Made by a program: the position numbers and the translations under genes. Shown here piece by piece: positions 38,756 to 50,933 of a stretch of 64,000 bases of DNA; the first letter of the stretch is position 1; each line of letters opens with the position of its first letter. Where the stretch lies: NCBI GenBank assembly GCA_905250075.1, contig CAJNOP010000018.1, positions 2,414,569 through 2,478,568 of the forward strand, in the 5' to 3' direction. Below the pieces are notes generated by a model. The model ran no database searches, was not told the origin of the DNA, and saw only the letters and a list, made by a program, of their open reading frames with translations. The DNA is from Rotaria sp. Silwood1 (lineage: Eukaryota > Rotifera > Eurotatoria > Philodinida > Philodinidae).

Positions 38756-41180
38756 ATCAGCCAATGAACAACAACAAAAAAAAATAGACATTTTCTTATT
38801 TCATCGACTATCAAGTTCATTTTTTTTTATTATAAAATCCTTCGAATCTCTCTAGTTCTTTTTTCTTCTGTATGATCAATTTGTCTCTTCTTATTTTTTC
38901 TTTTTTGTACAATGTCGCGTCGTGTCTTGTATGTGAAAACTGAATAACAACAATGAATAGAAACATCCGTGAGACAAAAAAAAATATCATCAATTGATTG
39001 AAGGTTTTTTTTTTTCATACTAATAAATAATAATGAATGAGACTATGAAGAAAAGAAAGTTGTTCTATTGTTTCTTCATTGGAATGAATTATTTGATCGT
39101 ATGTCAATAGAAACATTTGTTTGTCTTTGATAAAGAGGAAAAAGAATGTCGTAACTAGAAAGAAGAGTCGATAGGATAGAATTTGAAAAAAAATGAGCAT
39201 GGTCTCTTTATTGAAATGAAATTTTTACAGCATGAGTTTTCTGACACAGTTTTGTCAACAACCAGAATTTGTAAATCGATGAATGTTTCTATAGTATGGA
39301 ATATATTTCATTGAAAGATAAATGAGTTACTAATTACATATGATAAACTAGGAGTATTAAAAAAAACAAATCTTTGATTTCGATACTGAAAACAAATATT
39401 CAATAAACTGGTTGCTAATTGATTTGTCCCAACTTAGTTTTCTCCTGAATTTGATGTGCTCTTAATTAGACTCCTATTTGTTAACCCATTAATATGAGCA
39501 AAATATGTTACCAATAATTTGAAAGTATGTTTATTGTTCACCTACAACCCTACTTGAGTACATTCAATTTCGATAACGTCATTTAATATAGATCTTGTTT
39601 ACACATGTAGCAATCTATTGAAACTCGAATGAGTTCAACACGTTTTAGTTTTCGTGCTGTAGTTGTGAAAACAAGCATGACGAACAAGTAGTAATTGTAG
39701 ATCGTAATTTAATGATTAATCAGAGCCCAATTCGGAAACAATCAAAATGAGACAATCTATCTTCATTGCCACTCTGGGATGAATGGAATAGATCACTAAA
39801 AACACTTCATCCTGTTAGATATTGCAGAATATATTAATTTTCGATATAATTTTATGTTGAAATTTGTTTTCCTTTTGTTCAGATTAAATCATATTCCGTT
39901 ATTAATCAATGTTGTAGTTATTCGGATCAACCAATCAGGCATAAGATCATAAGAAATCGTACTAAAAGCACTTATTAATAATTTGACATGAAACTAGAGT
40001 CTTTTTCGTTAGAGAACACAATATATGAGACATCGGACAGATAACTTTTATCGGTTAATGAAATAAGACAGCAGATTCATATTAAATTATTTAGTTCAAT
40101 ATAAAAAAACACATATTAACATGCAAGATCTTGGAGGTGTTGATGACTCGCTGATATTTACTTGAATGGCTAAGACAATCATCTTTATAGGAACAAACAA
40201 GTGTTTAAATTAATTAGATTTCATTATTTTTTGTCTAGTCTTTGTTACTATTTATTTCGTTCTTCTATTATTACACAATGTCAATTGTAACATACTCAAA
40301 AGATAAGAATCAATTTCTATTTGATGGGTTTCGTTATCAATATACCAATAAATCTCAATCCATTTGATGTTATTTGTAGACATAAGCTTCTTACCTTGCT
40401 TTAGATTGTTCCCTATATCGAGAACTCAACTATCGGTGTACCTTTTATATTAAATACAGTAAGTTTTAATGATCAGAATTGTTCAGCCGATTGAGTTAGG
40501 TTAGTAGTCTTTTTCGACTAATGTTGATGGTTAAAACAAAATTCTTTTCATATAAACCATGAAAAAAAAATTGACAAAAATACGATCCGCACGTCAAGAA
40601 GTTTTTTTTTGTGGACCTGGCAAAACTTTCTGAATTCGCACAGAGTTTCACTGTCAACCATTGTAACAGTTTGAGATTCGCTGATATTATGGTAGAGCTG
40701 CGACAGGTGTTTAGACGTGATGTGCACGTCTAGTTTCTCTTAAATTAAATAAAAATTAAACAATCAGATGAAAAAGAATATATAAAAAAATTCATTGGCA
40801 TAGCAATAATTTAAATAATAGTCAATTCATTGATTTCCTATTTCTTTTTGTTGGTGCGCGATGTACCTTACCAGAAATCTTTGCTTTATCACCATTGATC
40901 CGTGAAATTTGTGTGAAAAATTAGTTGAATTTAAAAACAAGGCCCATGAAGTATTTAGTCAGAACAGCATATTGTATCATAATACATAAGAAATAGTTCA
41001 TAAAAATGTGTTTTCAAAGGCAAAAATAATTCTACATGAGCATTATTTCGAAAAAGCTATTTAATGTTTACGAACAGTTGACGTTCCTCTGTCATTAATC
41101 TCTATTGATGTCAAATTGCTTATATAAAACTTAAATTATATCGAACAATTAATTTTTATCCAATAACAAATGACAGTAAT
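38756..41180. other. 3' UTR and intergenic, no gene seen
   Basis: The first few hundred bases are probably the tubulin 3' UTR. The rest is AT-rich spacer without recognisable coding or repeats. Confidence 0.5.
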
Positions 41181-41880
41181 CTCTTTTCTGACAGACTTGA
41201 AGATGAGTAAACGACATGGAGAGATTCAACAATTGTCATTAGTGTTAAAAAATGTTATTCATCAATTTATATATAACAAATGAACTTCTTCTTACACAGA
41301 TCTCATCATCGAATAACACTATCAATGGTATATGGAATACAACAGTTGCTGATAATAGTTCATCTATGCAACTAGAAGGTTATTAAAAAAAGAGTTCATC
41401 ACCAAATCAAGATGTTATTAAAGTTATTGATAATGATATTTTAACGGAATATGTAAGTTTTGATGAAGAATGTTAAACATGCTAATCCATAACATCTGGA
41501 TTTAATAGTGAGTTTTATATCATACCGACTCGACTGTGAATTGTTATACATTTATGCTGAACAACGAGTACTGAAATAAAGGAAGTAGAACGATATCCAA
41601 TAATTGGTGAATTCGAAATAGAAAATTATAATTTTCTTATTTATTTATAATGGCACACCAGGTCTTGATAGTAATCTTTCTCATTCTATATATAAATTAG
41701 TTGTTATTGGTCCTTTATTCAAAATTGATCAATATTAGTTCTACACAAGCGTGATTTACATAATTCAGTTCAATTTATTGAAGTACAACTATTCGGTTAT
41801 TTCGTTGGTCGAAAAATAACCAACTGTTCGTATCATTTATTTTGTTTTCTTTTTCTTCTTCTTTGTACCACAGAATTTTG
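41180..41880 (+). pseudogene. Possible decayed host gene, plus strand
   Basis: After an AG acceptor at about 41300, an exon-like stretch reads NNTINGIWNTTVADNSSSMQ, then LEGY, a stop, and KKSSSPNQDVIKVIDNDILTEY, ending exactly at a good GTAAGT donor (about 41454). Further protein-like scraps follow: YPIIGEFEIENYNFLIYL near 41600 and GTPGLDSNLSHSIYKLVVIG with PLFKIDQY near 41660-41735. Codon composition is host-like, but stops interrupt every block. Family unknown. Confidence 0.4.
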
Positions 41881-41938
41881 GTGTTGTAATAAAATCTCAC
41901 ATAAACAGTAATTTGTAATAAGTCTCGTTAGTTAATGT

Positions 41939-42042
41939 GGTGCTTGTTCACTTTAAACATATTCCATACACCAATCCGCGTATTTAACGCTCACACATCA
42001 AAGAGTGCGGGTGAGAGCATATGTCGAAAGTGAACAAGTACC
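41939..42042. repeat. Foldback with 24-bp arms
   Basis: The left arm GGTGCTTGTTCACTTTAAAC (continuing ATAT) pairs with the right arm, whose reverse complement is GGTACTTGTTCACTTTCGAC (continuing ATAT): three mismatches in 24. The loop is about 56 bp. It is a short MITE-like or structural hairpin. Confidence 0.6.
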
Positions 42043-42044
42043 GG

Positions 42045-44230
42045 TGGACAAATGTTTTTTTTCTATAATATCATAATTAATGAAATGAAATGTCTAGGAA
42101 GAGATACACCGACAGCTGAGCTCCTGATATTAGAGCCTGACATAAAGAAAACATTAAAATATACAAGAAAATAGTATATCCTGAATAGAGTTGTCGAGAT
42201 AAATCCTGTAATGTGGTTGCACCAGCCACAATGTTTGATTTTAATTTCATTGATAGTGTTTCTTCAGGATGTGATACATGAATATGATCTGTGATCTTAA
42301 TATATGTCGTACAATCAAAGCATACACGACTGACATAATTATTTCTACAACAGCGTTAGATGATTTGAGAATGATTCCCACATTAGTAATGAAAGTCATC
42401 AAGTAGAAGTTAATCCTTGTTTTTTCCAAGAATCTTACAATTGACAGTGTATAATAAAAATAGAATAAGATAGAATAGTAATGGAGACTAGATAAACACA
42501 AGAGATATAATTCGAAAAACTTATTCATTTCTGTTAAGATAGATGACTTAGCTATAGAGAAACACACTTGCGAGTCATCCATACCATAAGAAGATATCTG
42601 ATATTTGTGTGCACTAATTTTGAGTTCAACTAGATTATCTGATATTCATTTTGTTCCTTTTTTAATTACTCAATGAAGATTCAAGTGTCGGAAGCTCATC
42701 TGTGGTGTCATCTTAGCAAGATGAATGTAATTAGAACAATTTGAAAATGAAAGTACTTTAAAAAAGTTAGTTGTATGTTTCATAATTGATTAATAGCTTC
42801 TTGATAAAAACATGTTCTTGGTAGGTCAAATTTATTCTCGTCTCAGGTATGATAGTTTTAGTTAAAAAAGTATAGAGTTGGAATTAAAAAATAAAAACTT
42901 ACTTGGATCAACATGAAGCTAGAACTACAAGGAAAAAAAAGCTGTTCGAACTACAATTTACACTTGTAGTTAGATTTTCTATGGTTTTTAGCAAATTAAC
43001 TATATTATAAGTCACATGAATGTAAAGAAAATTCGGAAGAAATGATGAAGAAAAGTGACATTTGTCGGTTGAATTAAACAAAACATGAATATTTTAGTTT
43101 TTGTTAGAGTCAATGCGAATAAGTTATGAAATAGTTTTCCTAATGAGGGAAATTCTCCAACTGATGTGAATCCAAAAGAATTGTGAATACCCTAAAAAGA
43201 ACGTCTGGTCCTTAATTCATTGCTATAGAGATACTGCACTTTTACGATACTGTTTGAATGAATGTCATGAAATAAGAACATCGAATCTGTCGGTTCATTT
43301 GAGTAATGTAAGAGACACGCTATTACCATAGTTGTATTTTACGATAGGAACAGCAACAAGATCTGGAACATTCACAAAAAGAAATTAATCTCGTTGAGGC
43401 TTTTCCCTATGTAAAGCTTCAAGGCGATGTTCAAAAATGAGTTTTTCTGGTGTTTCGGAGCAGAAACACTTCATTTATTACAGAAAATATGATAAAAGTA
43501 CAATATGCTCATATTCATAAGTTAAGAACACAAACTCTTCTCAGAGTTCTCATAGCTCATTGGAGTTTTCATAATATATAGTTTCGAAACAAAAAAGTGA
43601 TTTATCATTTGAAGAACGTACCTCGTCAGTCAGTACTAAACCAGATTTAACACGAATAAAATCGAGACTAAAAATAAACTCGATTGCACACATTTTCGTG
43701 TAGCCTCTATACTAAAACTGTTTCTCTGTAGTGTGTTTTTTTTGTTGATAACAAAAACTCTTCTTAGTAGTTTTTATTATCATCAGTTACACATGAAAAA
43801 TATTTCTAGATGACTTAAAGTCTAATAGCGATCAGTTCAAAATAATATTCTGTTATAAAAATTTTGTATTGCTCAGCATAATTGATTACTTATTGAATCA
43901 GACAATTTTTATTTGAGTTTTCTAATGAAGCTTGATAGCGTATTTTTAAAAATTATGATGGTTTTCTTTTCTTAAGAGTATTAAACAAAAGATTAAAAAA
44001 AAAATCTCTTTTTTGTCTTCTCTAGGCATTGATATTTCAGTTATGTTTCACAACATGATTACTTTACAGGAAAGAAGAAGAGTCAACTAGCTATATAGAA
44101 TAGAATTAGATTTTCTTCTTTTTTCTTCTGTTGTCTCATAACTCTGGACTATTCTTACATTTAATATTGCATCCATCAATAAATTGATCAAAACGAAAAA
44201 AATATTGTTTCGGATACAAATTTTATTGTA
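42045..44230. other. Intergenic with one dispersed-repeat copy
   Basis: AT-rich. The segment at about 43160-43250 is similar to intron 2 of the SKICH gene. No gene is supported. Confidence 0.45.
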
Positions 44231-44256
44231 ATATAAAACCTATCGTTGTATTGATC

Positions 44257-45285
44257 ATGACGAACAATAAGACAACAAATAATACCGATTCATATGAATA
44301 TGAATATGAATCTGAAGAAGTTCTTGTTCCGTCCGCTCAAGTGCAATTTTGGACATATCTTATGTTTCAAATTCCATCTATTATTTGTACTCTATATCTT
44401 CTGTCTTATCTATTATTTAATCGACGTTTACGTAGACAATTACATAATCATGTTGTAATTGTTTTACTTTTTCTATGTTTTATTATTTTAGTTGTTGATA
44501 ATTCATTATATCTTGATGGATGGCGCATTGGTCATGGAAATTCATTTCCATCTTCATCAGGTGCTTGTCTGTTGTGGTGGTTTATTGATTATGGATTTTA
44601 CGGTGCAATATCTGTATTTCTTGTCTGGGCTTCATTTGAAAGACATATACTTATCTTCTATCGACGTCGATATCTTAATACACAACGTAAAATATTTTAC
44701 ATACATTATTTTCCTTTAATAATTATTTCAATTTATCTAATTGGATTTTATATTGGTGCAATTTTATTGCCACCATGTAAAAATATATTCTATTATAATT
44801 CTTTAGCATGTGGTTCATATCCATGTTATCATGATATACCATGGATAAATACATGGGATTATTTATTAAATGGAGTTGTATGTAATGTTTTAGAAGCATT
44901 TTTTAGTAGTTCATTATTTGTTCGAATCATATGGAGAAAATTCTATTCGACAAAACGTTTTAATTGGAAAAAATATCGAAAAATGACTATACAATTACTT
45001 TTAATTTCAACTCTTTCATTATGTATTAATCTGCCTCATTCATTTATTATTCTTATACGACAACTTAAACCACAAATGAGTCATTTTAGTATTGATGCTG
45101 AACCATATTTTTTCTATTTTACTGGTTATGTTATTTTATTATTACCATTTGTTTGTCTTGGATGTTTACCAGAATTATGGCCTAAAATATTCTTTTGTAA
45201 CCAACAAAGTCGACGCATGGTAGGCCCTATGACAATATCTGCTGGTGTTGGATCCGGACCTTTAGTACGAACAAACGACAGTTAA
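44257..45285 (+). CDS. Orphan seven-transmembrane receptor (rhodopsin-like GPCR)
   Basis: 342 aa, single exon; the first ATG of the open frame is 44257. A short N-terminal tail has NNT/NKT-type glycosylation sites and an acidic Tyr-rich run (YEYEYESEE). Seven hydrophobic helices follow at about residues 29-50, 63-83, 102-124, 147-170, 205-225, 240-262 and 278-302. The end of helix 3 reads SFERHILIF in place of the DRY motif. Cys residues in GACLLWW and in the second extracellular loop (CGSYPCYHD) could form the usual disulphide. The helix 6 region has NLPHSFIILI. This matches the large rotifer/lophotrochozoan groups of orphan class A receptors. The ligand is unknown. AATAAA lies about 22 bases past the stop. 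Confidence 0.8.
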   Translation: MTNNKTTNNTDSYEYEYESEEVLVPSAQVQFWTYLMFQIPSIICTLYLLSYLLFNRRLRRQLHNHVVIVLLFLCFIILVVDNSLYLDGWRIGHGNSFPSSSGACLLWWFIDYGFYGAISVFLVWASFERHILIFYRRRYLNTQRKIFYIHYFPLIIISIYLIGFYIGAILLPPCKNIFYYNSLACGSYPCYHDIPWINTWDYLLNGVVCNVLEAFFSSSLFVRIIWRKFYSTKRFNWKKYRKMTIQLLLISTLSLCINLPHSFIILIRQLKPQMSHFSIDAEPYFFYFTGYVILLLPFVCLGCLPELWPKIFFCNQQSRRMVGPMTISAGVGSGPLVRTNDS

Positions 45286-45312
45286 CTTTCTATTTAAACG
45301 AATATAAATAAA

Positions 45313-47429
45313 AAAATTTTGTTTCAATTGAAATAAACCAAAAGTTGTCCTTTGTTTGTTTTGTACAACAATAAAATTTTATTGCTATTAATGGTGAATG
45401 TTAATACGCAATTATTAGTTTAATTTCTTTTGTCGATTTCAAAAGAAGAAGAACTATTGATGTTTTTTTCAAATAAGTTTGGATAGAAAGAAGGTAGAAG
45501 TTTGTTGTTTTCACTAATACAACGAGAAAATTTAGGCACACGAACATGTAATGAAATTTAATTGACCAGCACCAGACCATTCAGATTATTTATTAGTGGA
45601 TAGTTTCAAAAAACGATAGTTTAGATCTATTTTTCAGTTGACCATAATTGTTAATATCATCAATAAAAAGGAAAAATTGTTGTCTTTCGATCTACACAAA
45701 GTCGACACGAGTAGCTTCTTCCGTTCACGAAGAATAAATATTTTCTTGAGAACTTCGACTTGAGTCGATTGATTCGGGATCATTCGAAAAAGCAGCTAGT
45801 CCGACGACGATATTTGTTCTTGTATTCGAAATGATCTGATACTGTTATTTTGGTATTTTAATAGTATCGTAAGTTGTGGCTATGTAGTATAAGAAGCTGC
45901 TTGTCACAAATATCGAGATAGTCATGCCAGACTATTTCGAATTCTAAAAAAAAATAAATATTACCATTCAACTTAGCATAGTGAATAAACCTTGCCTAGA
46001 TACTTTTCCGAGTGATGATAGATCGATTGGCTAGATTGTATGGTCTTAATAATAGCTTTTTGTAACTCTTAAACGGAAGACATTAACAATGTTGACCTTG
46101 AATAAATCTAAAATGAACAATTTTTCGTATTTATTGATTGTATTAACTGTCTATGTTAACTGAAAAATGAACCCAAAATATCATCTTTAAACTAGTTTCT
46201 AATAAGTGATCTGGTCGATCTGATGCTGGTCAATCAAATCTCAGTACATGTTTATGTGTCTGGATCTTCTCGTTGTAATATTGAAAAGCGTAGTTCCCTA
46301 TCTTGTTTCTATTAAAAGTCATTCAAACAATGCTCAGAAATATTCTGTTTTTGAAATAGATGATACCTTTTAGTGATTAAAAGCTTGAAAATTGTCCTTC
46401 TCATGCTTTATCGTTTAATATTCTCCATACACATGCAGTGAAGCATACGTTGACAAATTTAGCATCACCCTCTTGTGGTAAAATCCGATTATTAAATAAT
46501 TCATCATTAGTTCAAAATACAATTTTTGTTCTTTGGCCTTTGTTTTGTATACAACGTTTTCATATATTTTGTCCATTTCAATCTGATTACTGAATACATA
46601 ACTTGGTTGAATATGCAAGGAGTAAACCGTGAAAAGCGCAATAAGATGAATACTTATTGATTTCTACTACAGTATCTTTTTATGTAGAACAATTCAGTAA
46701 TTAAATAAAAACAATTATTTTGATTGATTGCAAAAAAATTCTCCTCAAATTTTCATATTTATATGTTTACTATAAAAAAAAAATGTTATCCAATAATAGA
46801 TCATTTGACAGACTGACAGGCACTAGTACTCAAGGCTTATGTAAAAACATTCCTCTAGGAGTTATTTTCCTGCTGCATATAACCGAATTTTGTTGCGACT
46901 CAAAACTTATGAAATACCTTTTGTATACTAAATCATCTTTAACCTGTTTATCTTTAAGTTGAACATTAGATATCATTATATATGACCCAATGAATTTTGA
47001 CGGTTTGATAAACTTATTCACTTCATTATTTCTGATTTGTTGATGTCAGACAAAATATGTCAACCCTTAATTTTCGAATAAAATCATAAAAAAAGAAAGA
47101 TCTTTGTATCTTGTTGTTTAACAATCGCAATCAATAATTATATAAGAATAAAAATCTTGATTAGGATTTCGTTGAATTATTACTGATAACAAACTGTAAC
47201 GACTTCAATTGCAGTGTTATCATATTAGTATTGACTCGAATAATTCAATACAAAGTGAAGTGATTTCATCATAAAAACACATTTAAAAACAAAGTAATCA
47301 TAACAAGTAGCCCAAAAATAATGGTCCTCTCAATGCTCTGCATATATCACGATAGCATTATAATGTGAAGAAGCAATTTCTTTTTAAAAATATGTATCTT
47401 TCAATTCTCTACAATCTTACATATTTCAG
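45313..47429. other. Intergenic, no gene seen
   Basis: AT-rich spacer with chance open frames on both strands and no recognisable feature. Confidence 0.5.
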
Positions 47430-47793
47430 CTGGTTCGATTAAGATTCGTTGTTTAGAAATTTGCGACCAAGCAAATATGTCTGCAATGTACAGCTGTGAA
47501 AAAGAAGCTATTCTGCCATTTTGTTTTGTTCTGCGCGATTCAACTCTTGAGTAAGTTTTTCTTTTCAGTCTCAATTGGTTTGAATCAACAAACGATAATG
47601 TAACTAATGAAGTAATTTAAAAGTTTGAAAGTTGATTTATGCGTCTATGAATAAACATTATTGTTAATACATGCGGAAATCTTCATAAACTTAAGCAGGT
47701 CCATGTTACGACTGTGCAGTCGATACAGTACAGAAAACATGTTTAGATGCTGAACATTTACCTATTACCGGTGAAATAATTGAAAATTTTTGA
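47430..47793 (+). pseudogene. Two short Cys-containing exon-like open stretches
   Basis: First, 47430-47550 opens behind a TTTCAG acceptor and ends at a GTAAG donor, reading GSIKIRCLEICDQANMSAMY then SCEKEAILPFCFVLRDSTL. Second, from 47699 behind TTAAGCAG, it reads PCYDCAVDTVQKTCLDAEHL then PITGEIIENF and a stop. The splice phases of the two do not agree with the best reading frames, and no first exon is found. It may be a remnant of a secreted Cys-rich protein gene or chance. Confidence 0.25.
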
Positions 47794-50430
47794 CAACCCT
47801 AAATGAAGTCATAATAAGAATTTCACATATAAATAGCAATAGCTTTAAAATAAATTCTCATGCATAAAAAAAATTAATATTTATTCAGAGACAAATAAGT
47901 CATGTTTCAAAATTTTAGAATACTCCATCCATTAGACATATATTTTTATTTCTTGTTGTTTGAAACCTATTGAGACTGGAAAGAAAAACTTCTTCAAGAG
48001 TTAAAGCACGTAGAACAAAAAAATGGCATAAAAGCTTCTTTTTGAAAGCTGTACATTGTAGACATATTTACTTGGTCGTAAATTTCTGAGCAATGAATCC
48101 CAATAAAACTAGCTGAAATAATATGTAAGATTGTGGAGAATTCAAAGATACATGTTTTTTTTTTTAGAAAGAAATTGCTTCTTCACATCTTAATATTATC
48201 GAAATATATGCAAAACACTGAGATGTTCATTCATTTATCATAATGGTTGAGCAGAAAGTTTTGAAACAACATGTTTCTTCATTTTTCGAGCAGCTGAGAT
48301 GGTCAATAGAAGTTATAAAGTAATAGTTTAAAATCAGAATTTTTATTACATTCATATTTTAAGAATTATGAGTCGATCCATGAAAGATCTAAAAATAAAA
48401 TTTGGACAGATTTCAAAATACAAATGTACGGGATAGAAGTAAAATTTATTTTAAATATATCAAAAGAAAAAGCAAATATTTTTTCATAAAATGATATCTT
48501 GATGATTAGTTTTCCGGAAGGCATCTATCAACAGTACAAGTTTTGACAAGAAGCAACAGTGACATGCTTGTCATGCTTTGCAAAAGCATACATTATTTGC
48601 TGAGAAGAACGTCTATTCTTTAGGAACTGATTGAAAACGTCATGCAACGGCATCTCTACGTTAGTAATACGAAATTCTTGAAAAAGCACCATGGTAATAA
48701 TTTCAACACAAGAGATACGACCGTATCTTTTCTCTATGGATCTTTTAGTTGTAACTTTCTTCGATCAAACGTTATTTTTAGACTTTTCACAGATATTTAC
48801 TCATAACTTCAAAAATATAAATACTGACCAATTAAATCGCTAGAAAATTCTGTCTTAAAAAAATTCAGTCCATTTGTTATAACTCATAGATTATGTTGAC
48901 TTTTTTTTTCAATAAATATATAAATAAATTATCTAATAATGTAGGAATTTTATAAAATTTCCTTTCTATTACTTATATATGTTTAATATAGCATTTCTCT
49001 TTAATGATTTGATTAAAAACCACGTAAATCAAATCATATATCACAAATGCATTGAATATATTAGAAAAGATTGAAATAAAACATAATTATACAAAAAGAT
49101 ATGTTTTTTTGTTGTTGTTTACATATACATATATATATATTAATAAACAAATAACGAAGTATTAACAACAGTAATAGTATTCGTTGTAGTAATTTTGATT
49201 TTTTGTAACGAACCATCATGAGTGTATGGTACAAGATAAATCTCAGAAAACTAAAATAATGAAAATTTTACAATAAAATTAAGTCTTTCTTTTTTTATTT
49301 AAAACGAACCATATATTTACTCATACAAAGTAAAATTGCATTGATAAATGACCAGAGTGATAAGATTAAAAGTAAAAATGTAGCTGTAGCTAATGTCCAT
49401 CGTTTGCAAGTCATTTAATCTGATTTTTCGAACGAACTTTATCATAGAAACTAAATTAATACAACCAATCACATATGATTAACGATGCCTCTAGTATATA
49501 TTGACTTTGATTGGTCAAAAAAAAATCTCCTAGTTTTTTTCTTTACTTCGTCAATAGGTGAAGTGTTTAGCCTTGTGCTCTCTAGAAAAATTATACTGCA
49601 TTGAAATTTGAATAAAGTTTACGTGGGTCTTCACTTATTATTTTTATTCATCCAACAAAACTTGTCGCTAAAATGTTTTGAAAATGCATAAGTCTAACGC
49701 ATTTTATGTAGCGACTTCTATCACATCTGTCTTGCTTCAGTAATTTCATAAATATACTATTAAAACTACTTCTTTCTTTTAGTTTTTATTTCAATATAAT
49801 TTATAGTCAAGACAGTCAAATCCTAATCTCTATTAATGTCTTTTAATGTGACTCAATCGAAATATATTTCTTATTTTTAATAGTCGATAAAATTATTTTT
49901 CAATTGCTGAATTAAATTTAATTAGTTTCTTTAAAATATGCATGAAATTTTCTAGTAAAGACAAGGTCTTTATTACGTAGTCTTTAATATATTGATAGGT
50001 ACGTATTCATTTGTTAGTATGATTTAAAAAAGAATAATTGAATTGTTTCACACTTTCTTTTACAAAATAAAATTCTTATGCATACTCTCAAGGTTACATA
50101 TATATATCTATAGAATCAAAAATGAAATTTGTATGTCAAATAGAAAGTAATCCTTTGATAAATATACATATTTTTCGTATGAATCATTTATCCATGTTTT
50201 CTTTTCCGATGCTGTACAAACTTTCTCTTATTCTTTTCACTCATCGTAACTATTTTTAGTTATATACAATATAAATTGTCGTTTATTTGACACTTCTTGT
50301 TCTTGATATCATGATAAAATAGTTGTTTATTATGATATTATTAATAATATATGATGATTCATCGAAGACAATTCATTTCTTTCGTTATTTCGATTCTTAC
50401 TAATATGCATTTATGTCTGAAGCAAGTGTA
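47794..50430. other. Intergenic, no gene seen
   Basis: About 2.6 kb of AT-rich DNA without recognisable coding sequence or repeat arrays. Confidence 0.5.
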
Positions 50431-50455
50431 GGCGGGAGTCGAGCGTTTGCCCGCC
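50431..50455. promoter_or_regulatory. GC-rich hairpin upstream of the ferric reductase gene
   Basis: GGCGGG and CCCGCC form a perfect 6-bp stem around a 13-base loop, a striking GC island about 480 bases before the ATG. The surroundings to 50780 are richer in GC and CpG than the rest of the spacer, so this may be the promoter region. The role is inferred from position. Confidence 0.35.
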
Positions 50456-50933
50456 AAGTGTACATATATACACATAAATAGACTCATACGAGCGTAGAAC
50501 ACGACAACAATGTCGACGGCTTACTCATTGTACATATGCATCGACATAAATTTCTCAGTAAGAGAAAGAAAAAAAAAACCGCACAATAGTTACTCAAAAG
50601 TGTCGCCTGTCTGTCCTTTTTCGTTCTTTTTTTTTTATACTTCTATTCTTTTTCTTCTATCGTCGCTTAATATGCACACAAGGCAATAGTGGCCAAAAAA
50701 AGTAGAGGAAAAGAATCTATGTATATGTATGTGTAACATACACACACAACGTTGCGGTGACGGTAAGAGTTTGCATTTGCATCAAATAAAAAAAAGAGAA
50801 GAAAAACCCTGAAAAATACTTCAAACACTTGTTTATTCGCTTATCAATATACTTTGAGCTACATTAACAATATTTTATCTGTGATATCTTTTGCTTATAT
50901 AATATATATTCTTCATATTATTCTATTTTCTAG

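Noticed and set aside
38830-39200. Lys/Phe-rich frames after the tubulin gene
   Set aside because: They are low-complexity AT-rich 3' UTR and spacer without any conserved pattern.
44492-44719. 75-codon plus-strand frame
   Set aside because: It overlaps the receptor gene in another frame and has no independent signal.
50480-50780. CpG-bearing stretch considered as a structural RNA or tRNA
   Set aside because: No A/B box or cloverleaf pattern was found; it fits a promoter region better.
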